64,000 nt of DNA from an uncultured Clostridia bacterium (GCA_934747775.1 CAKVHA010000001.1:124001-188000), one strand, 5' to 3'; shown: positions 24,577-33,579, counted from the stretch's first letter. Numbers and translations: made by a program. Notes: generated by a model from the sequence alone, not told the origin.

Positions 24577-26352
24577 ATGAAAAAAAGAAATCAAATTGCA
24601 AATGAATGCAAATGGGACACAACACACATTTACGCCACTCGTGCAGATTTTGATAAAGACCTTAGCGTGGTGCAAAACGCCGTGGATAAAGTGGGGCAGT
24701 TTAAGGGCAAACTTGGAAACAAAACCGACTTACTGAGCTACTTTAAGTTTATGGAAGACATTTCAAAACTTAGCGAAAAACTTGGTGCATATGTGTATTT
24801 AAATCATTCTGCCGATATGGAAAATCAAGAGTATGTAAAACTTATGAACACCCTAAGCAGCGTTGGCACAAAACTTAGTGTTGCCGATAGTTTTGCCGAA
24901 AGCGAACTTAATGCACTTGGTGACGAAAAACTAGATGTATTTATTGCCGACCCAGATTTTAGCGTGTACAAATTAGACCTAATAGAGCTAAAACGTGGCA
25001 AAGACCATATTTTAAGCGAAGAGTTGGAACGTGTTGTTTCCAAAGTAGGCGATTTTTCGGGTGAGTTTAGTGACGTGTTTGATAATATCGATGCAATTGA
25101 TGTTAAGTTTAAATCTTTTGAAGTGGACGGCAAAAAGTACGAAGTAAATAATAGCAATTATTCGCTAATGCTAGAAAACAAAAATGCACTAGTTAGGCTT
25201 AATGCGTTTAAAAACCTTATGGGCGGGTATATGGCGCTTCAAAACACAATTGCCACCAACTATATTGCTAGCGTAAAAAAAGACAACTTTTACACAAATA
25301 TTTATAAGTTCGATAGCGGATTAGCGCAAACACTATTTAGTGGAAATATGCCAAACAGCTTGTACGACGAACTTGTAAAAGAAGTTAGAGGCAATGTAAA
25401 AAAACTGCAAGCATATTTACATTTAAGAAAATCCGCATTGGGTTTAAAACAACTTACTTATGCCGATTTGCGTGTGGCGTTTACAAAATCTAGTAGCAAG
25501 CCAAAATATCAAGAAATGTGTGACACAATTTTAAAAGCGCTTGCCGTTATGGGCGAAAAATATGTGGAAGTAGTAAATACCGCACTTAAAAACCGATGGA
25601 TTGATGTGTATCCAACCATAAATAAAGACACCGGCGGATACTGCTTGGGTGTTTATGGTGTTCATCCATATATTTTACTAAACACCGTAGATAATTTAGA
25701 GAGTATGTTTACCCTTGTTCACGAAATGGGTCACGCAATGCACTCATATTTTAGTGACACAACATTGGAATACAATTTGTCGCAATATCCTATATTTTTA
25801 GCGGAAATTGCAAGCACTACAAACGAAGTTTTGTTATTAAAATATTTGTACAACAATTCTAAAAACAAACAAGAAAAAATGTATTTGCTAGATAAATACT
25901 TGCAAATGTTTCGCACTACAATTTTCAGACAAACAATGTTTAGTGAATTTGAAGATTATGCTCACAAACTTGTTGAAACTGGCGCTCCTATTAGCAAGGA
26001 TGTGCTAACTAAAAAGTATGGCGAACTAAACAAGTTTTATCACGGCAGTGCGGTTAAACACTGTAAAGAAATTGAGTGCGAGTGGATGCGCATTCCGCAT
26101 TTCTATCGCAGCTATTATGTGTTTAAGTATTCCACAGGTTTAATTAGTGCTATTACAATTGCCAACCGCATTTTAAGCGAAAAGGGTTATGCGGAAAAAT
26201 ATTTAAAAGGATTTTTAAGTGCTGGTGGCAGCGATTATCCGCTAAATATCTTAAAAAGTGTGGGGGTTGACCTTACAACCGACACTCCATATAAAACAGC
26301 TTTTGGAGAAATGGATTGGGCAATAGCCGAACTTAAAAAACTTAATAAATAA
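24577..26352 (+). CDS. pepF: Oligoendopeptidase F (M3 family)
   Basis: 591-aa zinc metallopeptidase that degrades oligopeptides in the cytoplasm. The HEMGHAMH zinc motif is at residues 382-386 (HEMGH), with the downstream glutamate in FLAEIASTTNE as third ligand. The N-terminal helical domain (about 1-190) and the FYHGSAV and IPHFYRSYYVFKYSTG substrate-binding segments are those of PepF. Full length. It follows the DUF6320 gene by 30 nt with no terminator, so read-through is likely. Confidence 0.95.
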   Translation: MKKRNQIANECKWDTTHIYATRADFDKDLSVVQNAVDKVGQFKGKLGNKTDLLSYFKFMEDISKLSEKLGAYVYLNHSADMENQEYVKLMNTLSSVGTKLSVADSFAESELNALGDEKLDVFIADPDFSVYKLDLIELKRGKDHILSEELERVVSKVGDFSGEFSDVFDNIDAIDVKFKSFEVDGKKYEVNNSNYSLMLENKNALVRLNAFKNLMGGYMALQNTIATNYIASVKKDNFYTNIYKFDSGLAQTLFSGNMPNSLYDELVKEVRGNVKKLQAYLHLRKSALGLKQLTYADLRVAFTKSSSKPKYQEMCDTILKALAVMGEKYVEVVNTALKNRWIDVYPTINKDTGGYCLGVYGVHPYILLNTVDNLESMFTLVHEMGHAMHSYFSDTTLEYNLSQYPIFLAEIASTTNEVLLLKYLYNNSKNKQEKMYLLDKYLQMFRTTIFRQTMFSEFEDYAHKLVETGAPISKDVLTKKYGELNKFYHGSAVKHCKEIECEWMRIPHFYRSYYVFKYSTGLISAITIANRILSEKGYAEKYLKGFLSAGGSDYPLNILKSVGVDLTTDTPYKTAFGEMDWAIAELKKLNK

Positions 26353-26357
26353 AATAT

Positions 26358-26386
26358 TTGACAAAATTTTACAAAAAATTTATTAT
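26358..26386 (+). promoter_or_regulatory. Promoter of panE-like/yqeY operon
   Basis: TTGACA, 17-bp spacer, TATTAT, just after the pepF stop. Confidence 0.75.
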
Positions 26387-26414
26387 ATTATAACAACAAA
26401 TATTAGGAGATTTT

Positions 26415-27443
26415 ATGGCAGAAGGGCTAAAAATAGGAATAGTTGGTATTGGTTCTATTGGTACAGTGTTTTCGCTGCTATTAGAAGCTAAGGGCTACGA
26501 TGTGGAGATTACAAAAAAATCCGCACTTGGTCTTACAATAGACAATAGGGTTAATCTAGAAATTAACGGCGTGTTTGGTGATCGCAGTTGTTTGATTCCA
26601 TATATGGAAAACAACCAGTTTAGTAGCGAAAAGGATATTATTTTTATATTTACTCAGTCGTGGGCTGTTCAAAGCGCCTATCAAGATGTTAGCAAATATC
26701 TTAGCCCAAATGGAGTGGTGGTTGTGGTTCAAAATGTTTTAAATTACAAAGAACTAGAACACATTTTGCCGCAAAACCGTTTTGTTCCAATTGTTATTGA
26801 TTTTAATGCGTTAAGATTAGATGAAAATCACGTTGAGGTTATAAAATCGGGGGCTATTCACGTTGGCGCAATAACCGAAAAATCCAATGTCTATGTGCCG
26901 CTATTAAAAACCGTTTTGGCAAGCGTTAGCGAAACTGTTATTGAAGATGATATGTTAGGTTTTATGATAAGCAGATTTATTTTAAGCAACACAATATCGT
27001 CACTTTGTGCGCTTACTGGATACAATTTAGGAACAACGCTAAAAAACAAACAAGCTAAAAAGCTGTTTACTGGCTTAATTTGCGAACAAACCGAAGTTTT
27101 TACCGCTATGGGAATAGATGTAAAACCTTACAATGATATTTTTGATTACAAGCTGTTTAGCGAAAAGTCGGGTGCTGCTTCTAAGTTTAGAAACACAATG
27201 ATAAATAGGCTTATAAAACAAAATGGCGAAATGATTAGTAGTACGCTTAGAGCGCTAGAAAACAACAAACGCACTGAGCTAGATAGTATGTGTGCGCGTG
27301 TTGTGGAATTTGCAAAAGATGTAAATGTTTCCGTTCCATTTTGCACAGCAGTTGCCGAATTCTTGCAAGATGTTGAGGATGGAAAGCACAGTATAATAAT
27401 AGACAACTTGAATAACGAAGTATTTAAAAAATTGGAGATATAA
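26415..27443 (+). CDS. Ketopantoate reductase-like (ApbA/PanE family)
   Basis: 342 aa. An N-terminal NAD(P) Rossmann fold (GIVGIGSIGTVFSLLLEAKG; GxGxxG at about 10-15) is followed by an all-helical C-terminal domain from about residue 180, as in 2-dehydropantoate 2-reductases. Family members use NADPH to reduce ketopantoate for CoA synthesis, but many paralogues act on other 2-oxo acids. No other pantothenate genes are nearby, and the usual lysine of the 'K..N' catalytic patch is not obvious (the region reads SRFILSNTISSLCALTG). I keep the specific reaction open. AGGAG precedes the ATG; yqeY follows 2 nt after the stop. Confidence 0.75.
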   Translation: MAEGLKIGIVGIGSIGTVFSLLLEAKGYDVEITKKSALGLTIDNRVNLEINGVFGDRSCLIPYMENNQFSSEKDIIFIFTQSWAVQSAYQDVSKYLSPNGVVVVVQNVLNYKELEHILPQNRFVPIVIDFNALRLDENHVEVIKSGAIHVGAITEKSNVYVPLLKTVLASVSETVIEDDMLGFMISRFILSNTISSLCALTGYNLGTTLKNKQAKKLFTGLICEQTEVFTAMGIDVKPYNDIFDYKLFSEKSGAASKFRNTMINRLIKQNGEMISSTLRALENNKRTELDSMCARVVEFAKDVNVSVPFCTAVAEFLQDVEDGKHSIIIDNLNNEVFKKLEI

Positions 27444-27445
27444 TT

Positions 27446-27874
27446 ATGATAGTAGATGAAATTAAAAAAGCCAACATCGAGGCTTTAAAAAATCACGATG
27501 CAAATTTGCGTAGTATTTATAGCGTTATTATGAACAAAATTATGTTGGCAAACATAAACGCTAGAGCAAATGAAACCGAACTAACTGATGCCGACGTTGT
27601 AAAACTTATTCAAAAAACAATTAAAGAACTAGACGAGGAAGCAGAAAACTACAAAAAAGTGGGTAATACCGAAGAAGCCGATAAAATTGATCTTCAACGC
27701 AAAGCCCTAGAAAAATATTTACCAGCAATGCTTAGCAAGGATAAAATTAAAGAAATCATTATGGGACTAGAAGACAAAACTGTCCCTTCAGTTATGCGCC
27801 ACTTCAAAACCAATTACGCTGGCAAATGCGATATGAAAGAAGTTAGCGAAGTCCTAAAGTCAATTAATGGCTAA
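27446..27874 (+). CDS. yqeY: GatB/YqeY domain protein
   Basis: 142-aa helical protein of the YqeY family, related to the tail domain of GatB and thought to touch tRNA or amidotransferase complexes. Signatures visible: EIKKANIEALKNHD, EAENYKKVGNTEEADKID, and YLPAMLSKDKIKEII. Normal length (about 147). It lies 2 nt after the panE-like gene. Confidence 0.88.
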   Translation: MIVDEIKKANIEALKNHDANLRSIYSVIMNKIMLANINARANETELTDADVVKLIQKTIKELDEEAENYKKVGNTEEADKIDLQRKALEKYLPAMLSKDKIKEIIMGLEDKTVPSVMRHFKTNYAGKCDMKEVSEVLKSING

Positions 27875-27956
27875 TTTTTAGTTAAAATAGTTGGTTAATT
27901 TTATTTAAAAAACAAAATTTTAAAAAATAATTTAGTTTAATTTTTAAAGTTGGTTA

Positions 27957-27989
27957 TAAAAAGTTAGAGTTTTTAGTCTAACTTTTTTT
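27957..27989 (+). terminator. Terminator after yqeY
   Basis: Stem AAAAAGTTAGA/TCTAACTTTTT, 7-8-nt loop, T run. Confidence 0.85.
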
Positions 27990-28112
27990 GTTTTTTATCT
28001 GCTCAAAATTTTCACATTTTAAGATATTTTCAAAAAAAGTATAGTTTTTGACAATAAGTGGATAGTTGTTGTTAACATTAAAAAATAATTTTAAAAACTT
28101 TCATTTTTTTGT

Positions 28113-28141
28113 TTGACACTGTGTTTGCATTGTGCTACTAT
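28113..28141 (+). promoter_or_regulatory. nrdD operon promoter
   Basis: TTGACA, 17-bp spacer, TACTAT; predicted start near 28148. Confidence 0.75.
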
Positions 28142-28153
28142 CGTGGTAGTTAA

Positions 28154-28201
28154 ACACAAGTTGTAGTGGTTGGTTGCTATTCTACACACTATATATTGTA
28201 T
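28154..28201 (+). promoter_or_regulatory. Pair of NrdR-like boxes
   Basis: The box at 28186-28201 (ACACTATATATTGTAT) fits the NrdR consensus acaCwAtATaTwGtgt at 15 of 16 positions. A weaker box at 28154-28169 (ACACAAGTTGTAGTGG) fits 12 of 16. Their starts are 32 bp apart, three helical turns, the usual spacing of NrdR box pairs. They lie just downstream of the predicted transcript start, where the repressor would block initiation or clearance. No nrdR gene is in the window. Confidence 0.72.
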
Positions 28202-28239
28202 TACTAAATGCTATATTCACACAAAAAAAGGAGAGTAAT

Positions 28240-30612
28240 ATGTTTACAAAAATCAGAAAAAGAGATGGTAGGCTTGCAGACTATGACATCACGAAAATTG
28301 AAAATGCTATCGCTAAGGCTATGATGAGCATTGGTGACGGCGAAATTAAAGACTGCAAAAAAATGGCAAAAATTGCTGAGTTATATCTTAACGAAAAATT
28401 TATTGACCAAATTCCTAGCGTAGAAGACATTCAAGATGTTGTAGAAAACGTTTTGATGAAAAACGGCTATGAAGATGTGGCAAAGGCCTATATTATATAT
28501 CGTAGAGATCACGAGAAAATACGTAATATTAATAATACATTTCTTGACTACAAAGCAACCGTAGACAAATATTTAAAACTTGCCGACTGGCGTGTTAAGG
28601 AAAATAGTACCGTAACATATTCGGTTGGTGGACTTATTCTTTCTAATAGTGGTGCAATTACCGCTAACTATTGGCTTAGCGATGTGTACGATAAGGAAAT
28701 TGAGCAGGCGCACAAAAATGCCGATATTCACATTCACGACCTTAGTATGCTAACAGGTTACTGCGCTGGCTGGTCACTAAAACAACTTATTAAAGAAGGT
28801 CTTGGCGGCGTTCCTGGAAAAATTACTAGTAGCCCAGCAAAACACCTAAGCACACTTTGCAACCAAATGGTTAACTTTTTGGGCATAATGCAAAACGAGT
28901 GGGCAGGTGCACAAGCGTTTTCTTCGTTTGACACATATCTTGCACCTTTTGTAAAAGTGGATAACCTTACATACAAACAAGTTAAGCAAGGTTTGCAGTC
29001 GTTTATTTACGGTGTAAACACTCCTAGCCGTTGGGGCACACAAGCACCTTTTACAAACATTACTCTAGACTGGGTTGTTCCAAACGATTTAGCCGAACTT
29101 AACGCTATTGTTGGTGGTGAAGAACAAGACTTTAAATACAAAGATTGCCAAAAAGAAATGGCTATGATTAATAAGGCTTTTATTGAAATTATGATTGAAG
29201 GCGACGCTAACGGCCGTGGTTTCCAATACCCAATTCCTACATATTCTATCACTAAAGATTTTGATTGGTCCGACACCGAAAACAACCGCTTGTTGTTTGA
29301 AATGACCACAAAATATGGCACACCATATTTTTCAAACTACATCAATTCAGATATGGAACCAAGCGATGTTAGAAGTATGTGTTGCAGATTGCGCTTAGAC
29401 CTAAGAGAACTTCGCCGTAAATCTGGCGGATACTTTGGCAGTGGCGAGTCTACTGGCAGCGTGGGCGTTGTAACAATTAATATGCCACGTATTGCGTACT
29501 TGTCTAAGTCCGAAGAAGAGTTTTTCGAAAGACTAGCGCATATGATGGATATTTCTGCGCGTAGCTTAAAAATTAAACGTGAAACCATTACAAAATTACT
29601 AGAAAACGGATTGTATCCTTACACAAAACGCTATCTTGGCACATTTAACAACCACTTCTCAACAATTGGTTTAGTGGGTATGAACGAAGCGTGTTTAAAT
29701 GCGGTGTGGATAGGTGAAGACCTTACTCACGAAGCTGCACAAGAATTTACTAAAAAGACCCTTAACTTTATGCGCGATAGACTTTCTACATATCAAGAAG
29801 AGTATGGCGACCTATACAACTTGGAAGCAACTCCAGCCGAAAGCACAAGCTATCGTCTTGCAAAACACGATAAAGAACGTTGGCCAGATATTATTACTGC
29901 CAACGATGATAGTAAAGTTCCTTATTACACAAATTCTAGCCACTTGCCAGTGGGCTACACCGACGACTTGTTTAAAGCACTAGATATTCAAGACGAACTT
30001 CAAACACTTTACACATCGGGCACAGTATTCCACACTTTTTTAGGTCAACGCCTAGAAAACTGGCAGGCAACAATGAACCTAGTTAGAAAAATTGCGGAAA
30101 ACTATCGTTTGCCATACTACACAATTAGCCCTACATATTCGGTTTGTGCAAGTCACGGATATCTAGACGGCGAACAAAAAACTTGCCCAATTTGCGGCGG
30201 CCCAACCGAAGTGTACAGCCGTATTACTGGTTACTATCGCCCAGTTGCAAACTGGAACGACGGAAAGAGTCAAGAATATAAAGACAGAAAAACATACAAT
30301 GTGGAAACATCAAAAATGGAACACTGCCATAAAAAAGAATGTGAGTGTGATTGCCACGACGAAGAAACAATATTTGTTCCTGAAAAACCAATGTTGTTTA
30401 CAAGCCCAACTTGCCCAAACTGCAAAATGGCAAAAATGCTACTAAAAAATGCAAACTACGATTATGAGCTAATAGATGCAACCGAAAACAAAGAGTTGTG
30501 CAAAAAACTTAATGTGGTTAAAGCGCCTACACTTATAATCCCTGGTGATGTGGTAACAATTTTAGATAATGTTAGCGACATTAAAAAATATTTAGAAGGA
30601 CTTAAAAAATAA
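28240..30612 (+). CDS. nrdD: Class III ribonucleotide reductase fused to glutaredoxin-like domain
   Basis: 790 aa from the ATG at 28240, chosen for AAAAGGAG upstream; an earlier in-frame start at 28174 overlaps the NrdR-like box. Oxygen-sensitive reductase that makes dNTPs with a glycyl radical. An ATP-cone (about 1-95) is the allosteric site; the barrel carries active-site cysteines. The zinc site is near CPICGG (649-652) and the radical is Gly664 in SRITGYYRPVANWN. A Cys/His-rich linker (HCHKKECECDCHDEE) joins a C-terminal glutaredoxin/NrdH-like domain (about 715-790) with the active site CPNC (Cys725, Cys728) and the cis-proline in KAPTL. NrdD enzymes of this type take electrons from thioredoxin or glutaredoxin instead of formate; here the carrier is built in. 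trxB follows after 2 nt. Confidence 0.95.
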   Translation: MFTKIRKRDGRLADYDITKIENAIAKAMMSIGDGEIKDCKKMAKIAELYLNEKFIDQIPSVEDIQDVVENVLMKNGYEDVAKAYIIYRRDHEKIRNINNTFLDYKATVDKYLKLADWRVKENSTVTYSVGGLILSNSGAITANYWLSDVYDKEIEQAHKNADIHIHDLSMLTGYCAGWSLKQLIKEGLGGVPGKITSSPAKHLSTLCNQMVNFLGIMQNEWAGAQAFSSFDTYLAPFVKVDNLTYKQVKQGLQSFIYGVNTPSRWGTQAPFTNITLDWVVPNDLAELNAIVGGEEQDFKYKDCQKEMAMINKAFIEIMIEGDANGRGFQYPIPTYSITKDFDWSDTENNRLLFEMTTKYGTPYFSNYINSDMEPSDVRSMCCRLRLDLRELRRKSGGYFGSGESTGSVGVVTINMPRIAYLSKSEEEFFERLAHMMDISARSLKIKRETITKLLENGLYPYTKRYLGTFNNHFSTIGLVGMNEACLNAVWIGEDLTHEAAQEFTKKTLNFMRDRLSTYQEEYGDLYNLEATPAESTSYRLAKHDKERWPDIITANDDSKVPYYTNSSHLPVGYTDDLFKALDIQDELQTLYTSGTVFHTFLGQRLENWQATMNLVRKIAENYRLPYYTISPTYSVCASHGYLDGEQKTCPICGGPTEVYSRITGYYRPVANWNDGKSQEYKDRKTYNVETSKMEHCHKKECECDCHDEETIFVPEKPMLFTSPTCPNCKMAKMLLKNANYDYELIDATENKELCKKLNVVKAPTLIIPGDVVTILDNVSDIKKYLEGLKK

Positions 30613-30614
30613 TT

Positions 30615-31523
30615 ATGTTTGATATAACAATAATTGGCAGCGGGGCGGCGGGTATGACTGCCGCCCTTTATGCTTTAAGAGGTGAAAAACAAGTACTTTT
30701 GCTAGAGCGCGAAAACTACGGCGGTCAAATAGCAAAATCGCCTAAGGTGGAAAATTACCCCACAATTAAAAGCATTTCGGGATACGAACTGTCCGATAGA
30801 ATGTTTGACCAAATAACAAATATGGGCGTAACTTTTGAGTTAGAAGATGTAAACAAACTAGAAAAAGTGGATAATGTTTTTAAAATAACAACCGATTACA
30901 ACACCTACGAGAGCAAAAGTGTGATAATTGCAAATGGTGTAAAACCACGTATGCTAAACCTAGAAAACGAAGAAAAATTGCTAGGCAAAGGCGTGTATTA
31001 CTGCGCAATTTGCGACGGACCATTCTTTAAAGGGCAAGATGTTGTTTTGGTGGGTGATGGCAATAGCGCTATGCAATATGCGCAATTACTAGCGGGTTTT
31101 TGTCACAAAGTCACACTTGTTACTATGTTTGACAAGTTTTTTGGCGAAAAAGGACTAGAAGACGCGGTTAGAAAAAATAAAAAAATAGAAATAATTCCAA
31201 ACGCGGTTGCTAGTAAATTAGTAGGTGACAAAACACTTACGGCTGTTGAGTTTAAACGAAACAACGGCGAAACGTTTGTAATTAACACACCCGCACTTTT
31301 TGTTGCTATTGGTCAAATTCCAGACAACGCTATGTTTAAAGATTTGGTTGATTTAGATAAGGCTGGATATATTGCAGCCGATGAATCTTGCACCACAAAA
31401 ACGGCTGGCTTGTTTGTTGCTGGCGACTGCCGCACAAAAGCGGTTAGGCAAGTTGCAACCGCAGTTGGAGATGGTGCAGTGGCTGCAACAGCGGCTGTAA
31501 ACTATGTAAACTCGCTTAATTAA
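30615..31523 (+). CDS. trxB: Thioredoxin reductase-like flavoprotein
   Basis: 302-aa two-domain FAD enzyme. The FAD site is GSGAAGMTAALYA at about 8-20; the redox motif CAICDG has Cys130 and Cys133; the C-terminal FAD motif is GLFVAGDCR. The NAD(P) domain is unusual. GGGDSA is replaced by GDGNSAMQYA, and the HRRxxxR segment that binds the NADPH 2'-phosphate reads TMFDKFFGE, with no arginines. That pattern is known from ferredoxin-dependent or non-NADPH members. Position right after nrdD suggests it reduces the fused glutaredoxin domain. Electron donor not determined. Confidence 0.88.
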   Translation: MFDITIIGSGAAGMTAALYALRGEKQVLLLERENYGGQIAKSPKVENYPTIKSISGYELSDRMFDQITNMGVTFELEDVNKLEKVDNVFKITTDYNTYESKSVIIANGVKPRMLNLENEEKLLGKGVYYCAICDGPFFKGQDVVLVGDGNSAMQYAQLLAGFCHKVTLVTMFDKFFGEKGLEDAVRKNKKIEIIPNAVASKLVGDKTLTAVEFKRNNGETFVINTPALFVAIGQIPDNAMFKDLVDLDKAGYIAADESCTTKTAGLFVAGDCRTKAVRQVATAVGDGAVAATAAVNYVNSLN

Positions 31524-31591
31524 AAGCGGATAAAAATAAAAATGCAAACATTACACAATTTGTTTGCACTAGTACTTTTAAGGAAATTAAA

Positions 31592-32278
31592 ATGAAAATT
31601 TACGGATTAGAAAAATTGTCTATGGTCGATTTTGGCAAACGCTGCGCGGCTGTTGTTTTTACTGGCGGCTGCAACTTTAGGTGTCCGTTTTGCCACAACT
31701 CTGGGTTGGTGGAAGGCACTGTAACGCCGCTAGACGAAACACAAGTTTTTGAATATTTAAAAAAGCGAAAAGGTCTTTTAGATGGTATTGTTGTAAGCGG
31801 CGGCGAACCTACAATCCAGCCAGACTTGCCTGATTTTATTGCTAAAATCCGCGAAATGGGTTATGCAGTAAAACTGGATACAAACGGCACAAATTATGAA
31901 ATGCTAAAAAGTTTAATAGATCGCAAACTTGTGGACTTTGTGGCTATGGATGTAAAAAATTCCATTTCGGAATATCCAGCCACCGTTGGCGTAAAAAACT
32001 TTGACCCTACAAACATACTAAAAAGTATAGAGTTGTTAAAGTCGGGAGTAGTGGACTATGAGTTTCGCACAACGCTAGTAAACGGGTTGCACACTCTTAA
32101 GTCAATAACCAAAATGGCGGATTTGTTGGATGGCGCAAAAGTGTTGTATCTTCAAAAATTTGTGGATAACGGCACGAACATTAAAGATAATCTTTCCGAA
32201 ATTCCGCTTGATATTGCTAAAAGCTTTCAAAACATTTTGCAATCACACATATCAAATGTGTATTTGCGCGGATATTAA
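31592..32278 (+). CDS. nrdG: Anaerobic RNR activating protein (radical SAM)
   Basis: 228 aa. It uses a 4Fe-4S cluster and S-adenosylmethionine to install the glycyl radical on NrdD. The cluster motif CNFRCPFC gives Cys27, Cys31 and Cys34 (CX3CX2C). GGEPT follows at about residue 71, and the KLDTNGT strand is typical of the NrdG/PflA class. Longer than E. coli NrdG (about 154) and like the type paired with thioredoxin-linked NrdD. Third gene of the nrdD operon. Confidence 0.93.
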   Translation: MKIYGLEKLSMVDFGKRCAAVVFTGGCNFRCPFCHNSGLVEGTVTPLDETQVFEYLKKRKGLLDGIVVSGGEPTIQPDLPDFIAKIREMGYAVKLDTNGTNYEMLKSLIDRKLVDFVAMDVKNSISEYPATVGVKNFDPTNILKSIELLKSGVVDYEFRTTLVNGLHTLKSITKMADLLDGAKVLYLQKFVDNGTNIKDNLSEIPLDIAKSFQNILQSHISNVYLRGY

Positions 32279-32374
32279 AATTTTATTGCTTTAAAACGCA
32301 CAGCTTAGTTGTTGTGTAAAAAGTATAGCTGTTTTGCAAATTGTGAAACAATTATTTTAAAAATAGATTGATTT

Positions 32375-32436
32375 AAAAAAGAAACCTAAAACATAAAACT
32401 AACCTTGGTCTTGTTTTAATTTGGGTTTCTTTTTTT
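32375..32436. terminator. Bidirectional terminator between nrdG and Nudix gene
   Basis: Long hairpin with outer arms AAAGAAACC(TA)AA and TTTGGGTTTCTTT, T run on both strands. Confidence 0.75.
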
Positions 32437-32466
32437 GTGGTTATTAAATTAATATAGAATTTATCG

Positions 32467-32979
32467 TTATTTTATTAGTTCTTGCGTGTGATTTGTTGGA
32501 AGTGTTTCCACTGTTTTAAAGTCGTGATGCAACATTTTCATATCCTTATCGAATTTTACATTGCCCAACACTTTTTTGCCTTCTAGTACTTTTGGAAGCC
32601 ACAATAAGTCGTCTTCTAACATTCTATCGTAAGGTGGGTTATTGATATCAAACCAGTGCGGAATAATTTCTTCGGTTTCTTTAATTTGTCCTAAGTATTT
32701 GTGGCAAGTGTATATGTACATTTGCATATCTGCGTGTTCGCCTTTGTACCACAAGTCAAAGTTGATTTTTCCAACTTGTGTGTAGTCGGTGGGTTTTGCA
32801 CCTATTTCTTCTTCGCATTCTCTTATCATTGCTTGCTCAATTGTTTCACCAGGGTCTTGTTTTCCACCTATGCCGTTTAGCGTGCCTTTTGCAAAACCGC
32901 GTTTTTTCTCTCCAAGTAAAATTTTGTTATCTTTAATAAATAGTGTTAGTGTTGTGTTTATCCTTTTTAAATTATCCAT
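32467..32979 (-). CDS. Nudix hydrolase, MTH1/8-oxo-dGTPase-like
   Basis: 170 aa. A complete Nudix box GX5EX7REUXEEXGU is seen at about residues 38-60 (GGKQDPGETIEQ, then RECEEEIG). The preceding KRGFAKGTLNGIGGK resembles the MTH1/MutT subgroup, which clears oxidised purine nucleoside triphosphates. The C-terminus (FDINNPPYDRMLEDDLLWLP) also fits that subgroup. AGGAG precedes the ATG. A promoter at 33146-33174 gives a long untranslated leader of about 160 nt. Confidence 0.88.
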   Translation of the reverse strand: MDNLKRINTTLTLFIKDNKILLGEKKRGFAKGTLNGIGGKQDPGETIEQAMIRECEEEIGAKPTDYTQVGKINFDLWYKGEHADMQMYIYTCHKYLGQIKETEEIIPHWFDINNPPYDRMLEDDLLWLPKVLEGKKVLGNVKFDKDMKMLHHDFKTVETLPTNHTQELIK

Positions 32980-33139
32980 ATATTTCTCCTAAAAAAAATT
33001 TGTTTAAGCTGTTAAAAATTAACCTCCTTATTTAAATAGCAAAAATAACACAGCCAAATTATAATTTGCAGTATTTTTTTTGCCATTCTTAAGAACTTAA
33101 TCTTCTTTACTTAAACAAACGGAATGGGCGAATATTTGT
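32980..33139 (-). promoter_or_regulatory. Structured leader of Nudix gene
   Basis: About 160 nt of untranslated RNA on the minus strand. A first hairpin pairs GCCCATTC with GAATGGC around a TTAAG/CTTAA inner stem. A perfect 14-nt palindrome CAAATTATAATTTG follows, and a third hairpin (GCTGTGTTA/TAACAGC) carries AAGGAGG in its loop, well before the true ribosome site. No known riboswitch core was recognised. Confidence 0.45.
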
Positions 33140-33145
33140 ACCCTT

Positions 33146-33174
33146 ATATTACAACACCTTACCTAAATTGTCAA
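33146..33174 (-). promoter_or_regulatory. Nudix gene promoter
   Basis: Minus strand TTGACA, 17-bp spacer, TAATAT. Confidence 0.7.
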
Positions 33175-33231
33175 TACTAAATTTTTATAAAGGCTTTTAA
33201 AAAAACAAATACTTAATTATATTAAGAAATA

Positions 33232-33260
33232 AAAAATCACTATCAAAACTAGTGATTTTT
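33232..33260. terminator. Bidirectional terminator at island edge
   Basis: Perfect 10-bp stem AAAAATCACT/AGTGATTTTT with 9-nt loop; terminates the minus-strand XRE/55-aa transcript. Confidence 0.85.
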
Positions 33261-33392
33261 TGTTGTGGTGCACCACCTACGATGTAAGTTGAACCGAAAG
33301 GTTTGATTTACGTTATTTCCTTTGCGAAAAAATAAGGGGCAGAACAATTATGCCTGCTTTATTATGTTTGATGTTATTATTTTTAAAAGGTT

Positions 33393-33560
33393 TTAATTCC
33401 CCCAAATCACGATTTTTCTCGCTATATCATCACACTTATTATCAATCTTTTTTAATTCTAAAACTATTTCTATTAAAAGTTCTTTTTCGGATAGGTTGAT
33501 CAATCTCTCTCTTTTGTCCTGCTCTTTTAAAACATTTCTATTAATTAATTTTTTAAACAT
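33393..33560 (-). CDS. Small helical protein, 55 aa, unknown
   Basis: 55-codon ORF starting MFKKLINRNV, with AAGGTGGT 7 nt before the ATG. It is rich in Lys, Glu, Leu and Ile, with a heptad-like stretch at about 20-40 (LINLSEKELLIEIVLELKKI), so a short coiled coil is likely. It starts 19 nt after the stop of the XRE-like gene and ends before a terminator, so it is the second gene of that operon. A partner or inhibitor of the regulator is possible; nothing shows this directly. Confidence 0.6.
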   Translation of the reverse strand: MFKKLINRNVLKEQDKRERLINLSEKELLIEIVLELKKIDNKCDDIARKIVIWGN

Positions 33561-33579
33561 AATGTACCACCTTGTATTT

